Part shown: one piece after another, positions 23,543 through 35,124 of the stretch
How the letters are laid out: every line of letters begins with the position of its first letter
Numbering within the stretch: the first letter of the stretch is position 1
Origin: Stropharia rugosoannulata
Lineage: Eukaryota; Basidiomycota; Agaricomycetes; Agaricales; Strophariaceae
Direction of reading: 5' to 3'
DNA: 64,000 bases
NCBI GenBank assembly: GCA_028532985.1
Contig: JANCIK010000005.1
Location: forward strand, 1 to 64,000
Made by a program: the position numbers and the translations under genes
The notes under the pieces: model-generated
Told to the model about the DNA's origin: nothing
Databases searched by the model: none
The model's input: only the letters and a program-made list of their open reading frames with translations

Positions 23543-24296
23543 ATGTTATACAGTCCCCAGATCACCATTCTCCTGCTAACCGCGACGTACCCGTGTCTGA
23601 GCCATGCCCAGGTCGTTGTGCGTCGACGGAGGTCGCCCGGGAGGATTATAGCAGGAGCCGTTATCGGTGAGTGTCTAGCGTTCGTCTTACCGAGTGGTTT
23701 GGGCTTACAAAACCAGGCGGTTTGTTCGCCTTATTCTTCCTCTGCCTCTTGATGCGCATGATGCGGCGGCGTCGAACGGCGGGGACGTTTTCCCCCTTCG
23801 GTGGCACGAACAACAATGCAAACAACAAACCACTTTTTGGCGGTCCGTGGGGGCGGCGAAATAACGGCGTCGACCAGGGTCTACCACCCGTAGGCGCATA
23901 CCCGCAGACCGGGCATCCTTCAGGCGCAAACTACAGCCAATACCAACCGCCACAGCCACAGAGCGATCGCCCGAACACCACAGAATACCCCAGTCAGCAG
24001 GCCCCACCGCCGCCTGCGTACGGAAAGGAGGCGAACTACAATGGCCAATATGCTCCTGTGAGTTTTCCGCTTCTTCAAGCGCCACGATTACAAGTTGATA
24101 CTGAAATCGGTAGCCCCCCGGCCCCCCACCACAGGCGGGAGGAAGCAGTACTCAGTATACTTCCGTGAGTCTATTCCGCGTTCATCGAATCGATCTGCTT
24201 AGTCTCATGACACATTGATTTCAGGAGCCAGGAGTGCCTCCTCCAGCCCACATGACAGGAAAGGATAATTCCTTCGTGGGGGGCTTCCGACCGTAG
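23543..24296 (+). CDS. RCR-like single-pass membrane protein with a PPAY motif
   Basis: Exons 23543-23666, 23717-24057, 24114-24164 and 24225-24296 close in phase to 195 aa. The protein has an N-terminal hydrophobic signal (about 1-21), a second hydrophobic segment GGLFALFFLCLLMRMM, then a strongly basic RRRR stop-transfer patch. The long cytoplasmic tail is rich in Pro, Gln, Asn and Tyr, with PPPPAYGKE and a Pro-rich PPPGPPP. RCR proteins of fungi (yeast Rcr1/Rcr2) share this layout: a membrane span, Arg patch and PY motifs that bind the ubiquitin ligase Rsp5. In yeast they affect chitin deposition and plasma-membrane protein traffic. Assignment rests on architecture, not on close sequence identity. 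Confidence 0.65.
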
Positions 24297-25130
24297 ATCA
24301 GTTGTCTTCATGAGCACTTCTCTTGTAATATTTAGCACCGCATTGAACACTTTCTGGACGCTCTTTTGACACGCGAATCACTCCTAATCAGTGATTCAAT
24401 GTTCTCGACCTCTTATATTATATAATATCGTTTATAGCTTTGCTATTCATCATCTGCGGGAATCGTGACAGCGTGTTGGTTCTCCTGAGAACAAGGTTCT
24501 ATGTCGTGGGAGACGGATCATAAAGCACCCCACTAGAAACCCAGAGATTACTAGGTGAGGAACACACCTCAAGACTTCTCTCTCAAATGAAATGCTTCTG
24601 GGGAACAAGATGAAAAGCTGGTCGCCTTCTGGAACGCCCTTTGGACGCACTGGGACGCGAATAAGCGCTTTATATAGAAATGCGTGAGCTTCCCGCAGGC
24701 ACCGTCATTGTCGACATTTGGAACTGTTCGGTTGCATCCTTATCAGGTGCCTTGCGGTTTCAGTGTCGAAAATAAGAAGAGGAACGTCTTCCTGAAGTTA
24801 AAACAATTTGAAGCATGGACCGGAAAATAAAGACCTTAGCCATATGCACAGATCAAAATCTGCGGGTGACTTAAATTGCATACTTAAACATCTTCTTCTA
24901 TGTCAAGCTGATACGATTGTGTACGTCGCCGTACTGCACTCTATCTATGCAGCGAAATTTGAATTGTCAATGAAGTTCATGCAGTTAATATTTCAACTGA
25001 GCCTTGGAGCAGGAATTTGGTATGTGAATAGAAATCCACTCAGTAGGAGTTCTATCAACTCGCTTTGGATAATCTTAATCCGCGTGAAGATCTGCCAGCG
25101 TACACTGCGCGAAGGTACGCTTGAAAAAGG
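24297..25130. other. Intergenic, nothing recognised
   Basis: Spacer between the RCR-like gene and the promoter of the AA10 remnant. Frames are short and unsupported. Confidence 0.45.
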
Positions 25131-25276
25131 TATAAATATGCGTTGAATCTTCCGACAACCTCTGGGAGCATCCGCCCAACATATCCTTCTACCATTTTAA
25201 CAAGTAAGTGTACGCCTCTAATAAAACGTGAACCAGACTGTATTAACTTGAACTAATTATTATATTGTCTGTGCAG
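25131..25276 (+). promoter_or_regulatory. TATA box, leader and leader intron of the AA10 remnant
   Basis: TATAAATA lies at 25131. A likely 5'-leader intron runs from gtaagt at 25204 to the cag ending at 25276, 28 bases before the ATG. The intact promoter shows that the remnant descends from a normal resident gene rather than from a stray fragment. Confidence 0.5.
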
Positions 25277-25303
25277 CCATCGCCATCCATCGTTACGCCT
25301 CGA

Positions 25304-25923
25304 ATGCTTATGCTTTGCTCATTCGCCATCTCTATGCTCTTCGCAGCAACGCTGGTGGCAGGCCATGGTTTTGTCAGTGAACCTCCGAGCCGTCAGTATC
25401 GCTGTCGATTGGGCGAGATTCCAGACTGCGGCGACGTCCAGTACCAGCCGCAGAGCGTCGAGGCACCGAAAGGCTCTTACCTCTGCAACGGCGGAAGCGA
25501 CAAATGGCTGTCGTTGAACGACGACTCGTTGTTTGCCGAGAGGTATTTGAGTAGTACATCGTGATCACCGCGGACAACAAGCTCCTCTCGGTGGTCGACA
25601 TGCACAACACCACGCCCTCAGACCCGCTTCTCAGCCACACAGTTCCTCTGTCTGGCATCACTGGCAGACAGACGGTCCTGGCACGCTGGAACATTGGCGA
25701 CACGGAGTACGCTTTCTACTCGTGTGTTGATCTCGACATTCTGTCAAGCCCTACGAAGACGGCAGTAGCGAATGCAGCAGCGACGCCCGTACCTGTCCAG
25801 CTCCCCATGTCTATTCCGGGATCCGATTCGGTATTGGATGCGAACGATACCCGCTCTTCCATCTCGGAGGGCCTCAACGTAGCTCTTCCATACCTTTACG
25901 TAGTCCCCGGTGCGTCTGTCTAA
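25304..25923 (+). pseudogene. Disrupted AA10-type lytic polysaccharide monooxygenase (chitin-binding type-4)
   Basis: AA10 enzymes are copper oxidases that cleave chitin or cellulose using an N-terminal His and a second His. Here a signal peptide (about 20 residues) is followed by HGFVSEPPSRQ, so the mature N-terminal His is present. The family signature VQYQPQSVEAPKGS follows. The frame then runs into a TGA near 25562. The conserved C-terminal half resumes at once in another frame (GRQTVLARWNIGDT, AFYSCVDLDI) and ends at 25923. The middle segment of about 25-30 residues, which in the family carries the second copper-binding His and the W-x-Y-F/Y-I strand, is missing: only a FE-stop-YI trace remains. 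I read this as an internal deletion plus frameshift; no intron with usable sites repairs it. Confidence 0.75.
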
Positions 25924-27335
25924 CCCGATGGAAGATACGCAGACGTTGTCATAATGTCCCATCACCTCTCCTCCACAAATCATAATATCGGCTATTTTTC
26001 CTTTGGCAATTGTTTGCTGTTGATATTTCTGTTCTCTGTTCGTTACTTTCGAAATTGCACCGTAATCTTCCCGAGTACTGCACACAATGCAAATTGTTAT
26101 TGGGGATCTTGTGGTAATTTTTGTACTCACACATTATTGGTGGGTCGATTATTCGCAATGTAATCTTTAAAAGGTGGTAGAACAATCGCAGAGCGAGTTT
26201 TCTCGGTGAATTCATTATTCCATGCTTTCCAATGAGACGAAGAAGCTCTCGTCGCATACTGGGTATAATATGTGGCCCCGTACTATTGTTGCCCGAGCTG
26301 GTGTAGCACCGGGAGGTGCGCCGTAGACTGTCCAAAATGACGCTCTTTACAAAGATGATGTCTTGTGCAAATGCATGAGACGATAAGTTTGATATACACA
26401 AATATGGCTGAGAGAATGTATGAGGGTGACCCAGCAGACCCTCTTTTCTATGGTGAGTTGTTTGCACCATTTCTCACGCGCCATCGACCCCCAACTCGGC
26501 AAGGATTTTCAAAATTGTCGTTTATAGCGCTGATCAATGCGTATTGGGTACCGTAATTTCCAGGACTTACCGCGTCTGCCGTGTCTGAGTATTCCCTTGA
26601 ATTCCCTTTTCACATCCCTATCCCCATGACTCTCATTCGACCTATACTCATATAAAAAATAACGTGCTACACCGCTGCTCTGTGTCTGGTTTCAGCAACC
26701 GTCGAACCTGCTAATTAACTGACGTGATACGAGCCCTCTGGCTGCCGCGAAGGTGACCATATGAACGGACTTGCGGGACACGTAGATAAAACGGGACAGG
26801 GTGCTAACATTGACGCGGAGGAGGGCTTGGGCCGAGAGGTATATACGGCACGGTGAACGGGGGACCGGGGTTGCACGTACCGCGTTTAAGGAAGGGATGG
26901 GCTGGGCGAAGGGAGTGTTTGTGTTCACAGAGGCTGCGGCAACGACTGTGCGCAAATGTCATTTCCGTGCTCATAGCAGCCACATACTTATCACCGCCGT
27001 GCCACAGAACTATTTGAACTCTTCAAAGATTCATCGGTAAACCCTATTTAAGCCCTGTGCTGTGTGATCATTTACATTTGCCCACTCATTGACAATTACG
27101 CCTTCACCAGCAATCAGATCAATTGCCTACCACCAACACACACAGGACATTGCCTTCATATTCCTTATAATGTACCACACCGTCGACGCGTTGCTCACCC
27201 AGACCCGCGGGCCTTCTGGCGGTTACTCCCTACGTTTGTTGGTCAGTATATACTATAGCCAAGCTGACGGACGAGCACCACGAGCAGCTTAAGCGGCCCA
27301 CGGGATCGCTCGTAGTTATTTCCATTTATCGGCCT
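25924..27335. other. Intergenic; one short doubtful frame
   Basis: A promoter-like ctatttaag near 27045 precedes a short ATG frame at 27170-27292 (40 aa, MYHTVDALLTQTRGPSGG...). The reading is coding-like for its first 25 codons and then ends, so it may be the 5' tip of a lost gene. Nothing else is recognised. Confidence 0.4.
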
Positions 27336-27339
27336 AACA

Positions 27340-28180
27340 CTCTATGGGGATAGTTTGGGTCCTTCAGTTATTGCGTGGCAAAATTAAGTATCTACAATGG
27401 TTTTATCGTGGAATGCTAAGAAGGCCTTCAATGACCATGTGCCGAATAACTAAAAATGGACATAGCGTACATGTCGCAACCTGCCAAAAAAAACCTATTT
27501 GTGTGTAAACACACCCAGGAATTGGGGTTCTTCTGCTGTTGACTCATGCTAAATACATGTTTGACATCGGGAATGAAGTTCTATTACAGTCAGGAAACCC
27601 ACTGGGAAGGTATTCATACATATTTACAGATACGTCTGACGGCTTTACTATACGATTCTTTGGGTTTATATTTATAACATAGTTACCTCGATGGTTGTAT
27701 TTTCAAAGAAGTACAAGTCGGCTTCTATTTATCAGTCTCATACCTTACGATCATATTTTAGTGGGATTATTTGCTGCCTTCGAGAGCTCAGCATCCACAA
27801 TGAATTTTCGATGGAATGCTAATAAAGGCTGCAACGTCCATGTGTCAAATAACTAAAAATGGACATAGCGTACATATCGCAACCTGCCGAAGAGAATCCA
27901 TCTTTACGTATAGGAAATCAGGGATTGTGGGTCTTCTTCCGTTGGCTCATGCGACATGAAAGCATGACCTCCTAACTCAAAATCTGCCACAGTTAAGAAA
28001 CCCATAGGAGGGTGTTTGGACGTATTTACAGATACATCCAGGGCTTTGCTATTGGATGAGAGTTTTGAAAAAGTGCACGATATCAGTCGGACACTTCATG
28101 GGGATAGCTTCGGGGCTTTAGTCGCCTTCAAGAACAAAGTAATCATGATGGATTATCAATGGAACACTATTGACATGTTA
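27340..28180. repeat. Degenerate tandem repeat, unit about 350-400 bases
   Basis: Two and a half units. Landmarks recur in the same order: tggaatgcta (27409, 27811, diverged near 28160), ataactaaaaatggacatag, then gtacat(a/g)tcgcaacctgcc, then ggaaaccca or gaaaccca, then catatttacagatac or cgtatttacagatac. Units have no shared open frame and no terminal inverted repeats. It may be a satellite-like expansion. Confidence 0.6.
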
Positions 28181-28682
28181 TGAGAAAATCAGACCTGTTC
28201 TGATACCCCGCAGGAAACTCCTTCAAGCCCAAATACAACACGACAAGGTTTCTCGCTGACAGGAAGAAGGTTTCCACACATTAAATGATGTTGTAAGACA
28301 GTGAACCTTGAGCTTGAACTATTGATACATTTCGAATAAACCTAAGCAGGGCCACTATTTCAAATGCCTGCGTGTATCATGGTGCATACTGGTACTATGC
28401 AACGAGAGCTCAACAATAATTCGACATTAACAACTCAAGCGAGATCAAGCACATAATATCACTTTAATACTATAGCCGTAAAGCTAATCAATTTTTCGGT
28501 CGAATCACTCATTGTTCTGGGACGCTCTTCCAGCGTCGACATGCATTTTTAAAATGCAAAACTTTTTTTTAGAACGGCCACAAGCTCAGTGGTGGACATC
28601 AAACCTTGTAAAACGGGGTAATGTACGGAGTACGTACAAGACAGCTTGAGTTTCCCACTAATTGTTATGCCTCAGAAATTCC

Positions 28683-28689
28683 TATAAAA
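28683..28689 (+). promoter_or_regulatory. TATA box of the unknown gene at 28755
   Basis: cctataaaagag stands about 70 bases before the ATG. Confidence 0.5.
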
Positions 28690-28754
28690 GAGTCTGGAGT
28701 TCATCCAGTAGAAACAAGTACTTTACACAAGCACTTTCACCCCCCAACAGAATC

Positions 28755-29431
28755 ATGTCCACTGAAATTGTCCAACCTTCTGAGGAACCAGCTATTGCTG
28801 TATGTCCTGCTCGTCAATTGTGTTGCTTATCCGCTCTAACTTCAAATTTAACTCGACAAGAGTGCCACATGCATCTTCAAGGCCGAGGGTCACCCCGAAA
28901 TTCTGGAAGCCCTTTCCAAGCTTATGAAGGAGGTACGATGACTGCGCATATAAACCTTAGCCTCTGACTGACCTATTTTGTTGTAGGTCAAGGAGCCGAG
29001 TAACGAGGCTAATGTAAGTCGTTACATTGCATTTTATCAGAAAGAAAGTTTATGACATATGGTATTACACAGCTCGAGTTAGTCGTTAGTATTATTCATT
29101 TTACATGCGTCTCTAGATCATATTACCCACTCTAACATTTGGTATAGAAGCTGCTCGGCACAAATAGAGCCGGTTCAGGAAATCCGATATCTCATATTTT
29201 TTGGGAGCATGAGGCCGCTGTTATGGCACGCCCTGGTGTCTGGTGGATCAACCCAACTACTGGTGCTAGTCATGATATCGTTTACATTTCAACTTACGAG
29301 GCAAGGCCGAGACACTGGCACATCAATCTTGACAGGTTTGGTGTACCACCCGGAAGCCTGGTATGTACTTACTATATACGTCACGATATACACAGGCTGA
29401 TATCGCCTGTCTCATAAGGTTCAAGTCGTGA
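28755..29431 (+). CDS. Unrecognised small protein, multi-exon, 3' end uncertain
   Basis: Exons 28755-28799, 28861-28932, 28987-29013, 29148-29360 and 29396-29431 all join in phase 0, with donors gtatgt, gtacga, gtaagt and gtatgt, giving 130 aa. The protein is soluble-looking, with no signal peptide. It has a helical N-terminal part (ILEALSKLMKEVKEP) and a Trp/His-rich core (SHIFWEHEAAVMARPG, VWWINPTTGASHD, RPRHWHINLDRFGV). The stop at 29429 may be a frameshift: in another frame the sequence continues with DGCNVDGHL and, after a possible intron, NVDNLFHIYNPSVSANL at about 29518-29575. So the true protein may be longer, or the gene recently broken. The family is unknown to me. Confidence 0.55.
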
Positions 29432-30739
29432 CGGATGTAATGTGGATGGGCACCTGTGAGTGACATACATTAGTGAAAGTGAAAACATACCTAACTCAAG
29501 CTGCCCTTTGCAGACAATGTCGACAACCTCTTTCACATTTACAACCCATCTGTATCTGCCAATTTAGCAGCTCACTACAGATTGTACGTTTCCCGCACTC
29601 TTACAATACTGTGGTATGGGTCTCAACTTGTAGTACAGGACGGGCTCTGCATTCCAGCTCTGGTACGAGCTCCGAGGCTACAGGGGCCCTTGATTGGGTA
29701 CTATGGGTTTGTTTCTCCCCAAGCCGGTTCTGATGTACTGTGTGAATTGTTTCTGAGCCGGCGACGTTTTTGTGCATGTGTAGGCTGGGGACAACCTGGG
29801 CTGGTCTTGTTGGGTGTATGATATATCACAAATACACGTATACCTAACTATATTTCAATCCTGTTCTACTCGAAAATATTTACAATGCACATTTCACACT
29901 TCAATTATACAACGCCGAACTTCGTTACAAGTTTATTATTCAGGTAGGAAAGCTATGGAGCCGAAGCGGACCTGTTACTATGCTCACCAATGGTGACCGG
30001 TGATGTATGATGAACTTTCATCCGACGCATGACTCAATTAAACCCTTCCTTTGCTTAAAGCAGTGGTCCCGGTCACTCAGAATTATCTTTATGTACTCAT
30101 GTACGACTTGCTACTTGAATGAGCAGGTACATATCCATATCCATTGGTAAGCGTGTGATGGTGGAGGTGTAGTCGTACGCACCAGTCCCACGAGAGAGCC
30201 AGAAGCAATGTGCGAAAGTCGTTTGGGGGGGTCCGGAGTGGAGAGACAGTAGGAGGGAGATAGGGACATAAAGTGGTCCCATGAAGGGGAGGTTGAAGAC
30301 ATGGAATAAAGGAGAGAATGAACTAATACTATAGTCGCCAAATGTTTATATAGCATCCTGACTCTGGCTCGGAGGGATATCTCAAAACATGTTACTATTG
30401 CTGCATGATAGGTGGTCGCGATGTTTCTTCTTCCGACCGCTGAGCAAGTTTTATATCCGGATGCGATGACTCGATCCATGTGCCGTTTAAGGATTTGTTG
30501 ATTGTTCTTCTCATGTAAATCGTGATTGCTCTATGTGTGAGTCTCTACATCAAATCAACAGTAGTTGTCATTCCTCGGCCCATTGAATAGTAGTTGGAAA
30601 GATACCGGACCAACAAGACAAATCATGATCAGTATATCTCTGCATTGAGAGTAGATTCTTTCATCTGACGACAATAGAGTATAGGTAGTTTATGGTTAGG
30701 GCCATTCTCGGGGCGTGGGACGTGTGAATAGCTTACTCA
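29432..30739. other. Possible 3' remnants, otherwise intergenic
   Basis: 29515-29820 has coding-like words in three frames (see the previous entry) that I cannot join with proper splice sites. 29830-30740 shows nothing recognisable. Confidence 0.4.
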
Positions 30740-31335
30740 TCACATTTTCAATTCCCAATCTTGAGCATAAAGGGCCTCTCGTCCTGTACTGCATGGTATC
30801 GCCTTTGCCCAAGAAAAAAACTGTAAGTGTTCCTATTTTGTTCCGCCACATCAAATGTGATACTTACTTTAACAATCCCCATATTCATATGGATCAGCTC
30901 CCCACCTACTTTGTTATCGATGTCCATCTTTTGAACATGATCGTTTCCAATCTGCAGTACTCCTTGATTATAATTTGAACGACATGCGTCTCTATGGCTG
31001 ATGTTATTAAAGGAGTACTTGTACGCTATGCCAAGGTGAGCTTTCCATTTTTCACAAGGTATCGCATCAAGTAGGACGGCAGGGTCTACCACGTTATCTC
31101 ATTTCATCAAGAATACAACGAACACTACCCTAGTTGTATCTTCCGAAGGCAGTTAATTCTGACTTACGGACGCAGTATTCCATTGATACAGATCGAGTAT
31201 AGTTCGTCCTAGACTCGTAACGCTTTCCAGAAGGAAGGTCTGACGTCCCGGCCTAATTTTATCCATGTACTCTACAGCCAGTAGCGCGAATGGTGCCAAC
31301 GTTCGCCGCATAGAGCAAGGATTTTTTGACGCCAT
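30740..31335 (-). CDS. Possible small protein gene, not recognised
   Basis: Segments 31335-31168 (ATG in good context, donor gtaagt), about 31097-30868 (donor gtaagt) and 30820-30740 (after acttacag) read as plausible coding exons. The last two join in phase. The first junction needs a weak donor (gtcaga, four bases downstream) to keep frame, so the model is insecure. Words include LLESVTSLGRTILDLYQW and VVDPAVLLDAIPCEKW. There is no signal peptide, membrane segment or known motif. It is divergent from the HMG-box gene at 31575, with only 240 bases between the two ATGs. Confidence 0.35.
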
Positions 31336-31574
31336 GCCGTACGGTTTAGTAGACTCGGAGTCTATACTGTCACAGTTACGGAGTGGCCCATTGTCTTTAC
31401 ATTTCGTTAAATGTTGTGCGCATTGTACGCGTTGCACTCCCGGTCAGCACACGTGATGAGAGAATGTAGCCCCACGCGTCACGACTGGCCTTTATAGGTG
31501 ACGCGCTATGCGCGTAAGGATATCTTTATTCCAAATTGATCGCAGATATCTCCGAGCCACAATTATATATTTCC

Positions 31575-32602
31575 ATGGCCTCGAGCAGCAACGTAACGGA
31601 TCCATCTCCTAGCACCACACCTCCCGGCACACACGATCATCAGCCACCGGTGAAAATCAAGAGACCGCTGAACTGCTGGATTCTTTTCCGACAGGCAGTT
31701 GCCAAGGACTGGCCACTGTTCTGTAGAAGACTTGGATGGTCCATACACGAGCGTACGAACAAGCTGGAGGACCTGTCGGCACTTGCCTCGGCAGCATGGA
31801 AAGTGATCTCGGCAGATGAGAGGAAGGTTTATATAGATATGGCAGCAAAGATGAAGCAAGACCACGCACAAATGTACCCCGGCTACACGTACCGCCCCAT
31901 GACGAGAGAGCAGCGCGACATCCAGCACGAAGACGCCAAGCTCGCCAGTAGCCGTGCGAGAAGGCAGCGTGCATCTCATAATGTGCCTCATGATGTTCCT
32001 TTGTCGCGCACATCATCGACCACATCAACATCCTCGAGTGGCACAAATTACCAGCTACCTCGTGCACGTCCTACCCTTGAACCTGCTTATGACAACCCTG
32101 CTCATAATCTGGAACAGGCTCCTGTATCTGTGGACCGTTTCATGCGATCTCAGAGCCACCAACGACGAGGACGAGCCACTCCATCTAACGCAACATCAAC
32201 TTCAGGGTCTATACGCACCTCATCTCTTCCCATACCCTCATCAATGATCGAACCGCACACGAGAGCTCAAGTAAACACGCAAAGAGACACGAACCCAAAA
32301 ACCGAGGGAGCAGAAAAACAGCAAGCGGTCCAAGATTTTCAGCTGTATGTTGGAAAAATGTCCTGGGACATACGATATGATGATTGGGTGAGAAAATGTA
32401 TCCTTTCTCCTTCGAACTTTCAGTGAACTGAATATAGCATATCAGTTTTTGCCTAACAAAGCATACATCGCGCGCTATATGACTGAATCGCTGGCCTCGT
32501 ATACCATGGAGCAACGACGGGAATGGGGACTTGTGAGTATTTCCAGTATACTTGATCTCGTGTCTAAAGACGATTCAATACGAGTCTCTTCAGGCATGTT
32601 GA
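31575..32602 (+). CDS. HMG-box DNA-binding protein
   Basis: A nuclear protein expected to bend DNA, probably a transcription regulator. Exons 31575-32387, 32446-32532 and 32594-32602 close in phase to 302 aa. The HMG box covers about residues 26-100, starting KIKRPLNCWILFRQ, with the helix-2/3 stretch SALASAAWKVISADERKVYIDMA and the end YPGYTYRP, similar to the fungal MATA-type HMG class. A Ser/Thr-rich linker and a C-terminal segment follow (MSWDIRYDDW, then MTESLASYTMEQRREWG across intron 1). If intron 1 is retained, the protein stops shortly after YDDW at 32424. In Agaricomycetes HMG genes of this class are not the mating-type locus, so I make no mating claim. Confidence 0.82.
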
Positions 32603-33540
32603 TGCAGCATCCGAATTAAAAGGTAATGGAGAAGAGGACGCATTGATTACTTTATCCACATTCGCCTGCCCCATTCATTGCTGCGCCGAAAGGGAGCGTG
32701 TGGCATGCGTAGGCCATCAGTGCCACGTCAATACATTAGTCTGTAAAGAGGGTCGCTCGACGCTAACACAGAATTTAATGTGACATTCTAAAATATTAAA
32801 AACGACAAGTTTTATGTCTCCTTATGCTATCAGAAAGGGCTCACAAATTATCCAAAAACGATTCCGACTCAGCCGGTGTCCGCTGTCAGCAACAAGTCAA
32901 CGATGCGAAGTTGGATGTAACATGAACTTTCTTTGAACATGTTTATGTTCGTCCACCAAGCACCATCGCATTACAGTTAATATCTCTCTCATTATACATG
33001 GCCCAGTGAGTTTGAATGGGCAGAGAACGAAGTCAAGAAGAGTAGCGTGGGATTGATCATTATGTAACTTGATCGTGCAGGACGTGCGCGTGAGTGTGTA
33101 CAAATTTAGAAGCGCACCCTTATCATTTGGCACACCATTGTCGTAGCGACCGACAGATACCGCCGATTCTCGTAGTCTACCGCGGCAGTGCTATGTATCA
33201 TCTAAAATTAATGGTGTCCGTCCGCACGCACTTCCATAAGAGCTTCCTGGTGTTAGAAGACATACCCAACGGTAAATGCCTTGTCCACTATACAATGAAT
33301 GTCTAGTGGCAGCAGGTGTCTGATCGGCAGCCTGAATTTGACGTGTGTATGCGCAAATGCGATGATAGAACAATACGTTTTTCATTTCGCCTAAGTACTG
33401 AATTGATAATGTGTATCAGGAAACCCATTCACTCTAAGCGGCGACGTCGGGGGAACAGTCCCGTAGGCAGTGAATAAGACTAAACGCCACCATCGACTGC
33501 GTCCTCCCCCCCTCTTTCTTCCCTCTACCAGCTCGTTACT
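32603..33540. other. Intergenic, nothing recognised
   Basis: Spacer between the HMG-box and DUF4436 genes, both on +. No frame or repeat stands out. Confidence 0.45.
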
Positions 33541-34847
33541 ATGCCAGGTAAATGGCGCATCCGCGAGGTCATATACGTCATAGCAGCGCACGCCGTTGTA
33601 ATAGGACTGACAGCCATGGTTGTCCTCCTCGGCACGTCCTCAGGAATGAGCGCTGACGCTGTCGAGAGGAAGCTCAATGGGTCGGACAATACGGTATCTG
33701 CTTTACGTATATACATATGTGAGTTCTATCACAGTTAACCAGCATTGATTTATGTAGCTTTTTGCTGTCGGCCGCATCTATGGGGTGGATATTCCAGGGC
33801 GCACTGTCACGGTTTCGTGGCTTGTGGGTGGGTGCGGTGACCTGCAGCTGAAATTTCAGGGCCCATATCAGGGGGATGGGCCATGCGGAGTACCCGGTGT
33901 ACCTCTGAGCATATACGTAGATGGGTAAGTATTACCTTCAAGGTCCATACCACTCATGCAACTTGTGTCACATACAGGAACCTCGAGGCCAGCTACGACC
34001 CTGCCGAGATGCACCCATTAGATACCGAAACTAACCTGACCATCTTGTGCGCTTCTTCCCTATGTTTTCATCGCATGCGGATGCGCACTAACGCCCATTA
34101 ATCACGTAGCGTACAGAACCAAGTTCAATTCACTAAGACTCATACGCTTGACATCCAGGTTGCAGAGCTCAAAGGCATGAACAACGTATACGACCAGGCG
34201 TTCTGGTACCCGTTTGACTACTACCATGCCTCTACGTCATTCGTTGTGCTCAACGCCAACGATAATACCTCGCTTCCGCTAAGCCGACTCGTCTTTACCG
34301 ACTCTGTGGATAACTTTATTCCTTCGTCCATCGAGACCGCCTCGCGCACGGTCATGAATGGGACACTTGTCCAAAGCCGCACCACGTCAGTAGGGCTGAG
34401 CCGCTCGACGCGCGCGCAGCTGTATACTATGGCGCTGTTCATAGTTAACTGGCTGCTTACTCTTTTGGTGGCATACATCACGCTGGTCGCGCACATGGGC
34501 GAAAATTTCGGCGAAGGCATCCTCGTACTCCCGCTCACGATCATCCTAACGCTGCCCCAAATCCGTGGCCTATTCGTACAGGATCCACCATTTGGTATGT
34601 AGGCTAAGATATCTCTTACCCTCTCAACTATGTGCTGTTGATAGCTAACTTTCTTGCTACACTCAAGGTATCCTACTTGGTAAGTACGTTTAATATGCAC
34701 TCAAGATCCGTCATCTCACTTCATTTAGACTCGCTTGGACTAGTCCTGCAGATGATTATTGTCTCCTTGTGCAGCATAGCAATCCTCATGAAGAGTGTTG
34801 CTAAGTACCACCCTATACCGTCCAAAGAAGAGATGAAGGAAGAGTAA
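33541..34847 (+). CDS. DUF4436 family multi-pass membrane protein
   Basis: Exons 33541-33693, 33758-33924, 33978-34046, 34110-34594, 34668-34679 and 34729-34847 close in phase to 334 aa. An N-terminal membrane segment (about 8-32) is followed by a lumenal or extracellular beta-rich part (FQGPYQGDGPC, DQAFWYPFDYYHASTSF). Three C-terminal helices come next (FIVNWLLTLLVAYITLVAHM, a GILVLPLTIILTLPQIRGLF segment, and LVLQMIIVSLCSIAIL), then a short acidic tail SKEEMKEE. The layout and the FWYPFD motif match the fungal DUF4436 family, whose function is unknown. Exon 5 is only 12 bases long. A diverged fragment of the central exon is duplicated at 39323-39470. Confidence 0.85.
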
Positions 34848-35124
34848 CTTGGCCCTGTACTAGTTGAAGCATGTTGACATTATATTTATGGACTCGAGAA
34901 ATATAGGTTTTTTGTTGACCAGAACTATCACTTATGTTGGATGAGTAGACGCGCATTGTGACATAAAGTCGGGTTGTTTCATTGAACGCATCCGAGTCGT
35001 AAATTAAGTACATACCTCTTGACAACGGAAAAAAATTCTCAGATATTGGAAATAGACACTAGAGAATTAAATTTGGACGGTATGAAGAATCTAATGTGTG
35101 ATACATAGGCTTTATAATAAGCAG
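34848..35124. other. 3' flank of the DUF4436 gene
   Basis: AT-rich spacer before the start of segmental duplication A; nothing else is seen. Confidence 0.4.
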
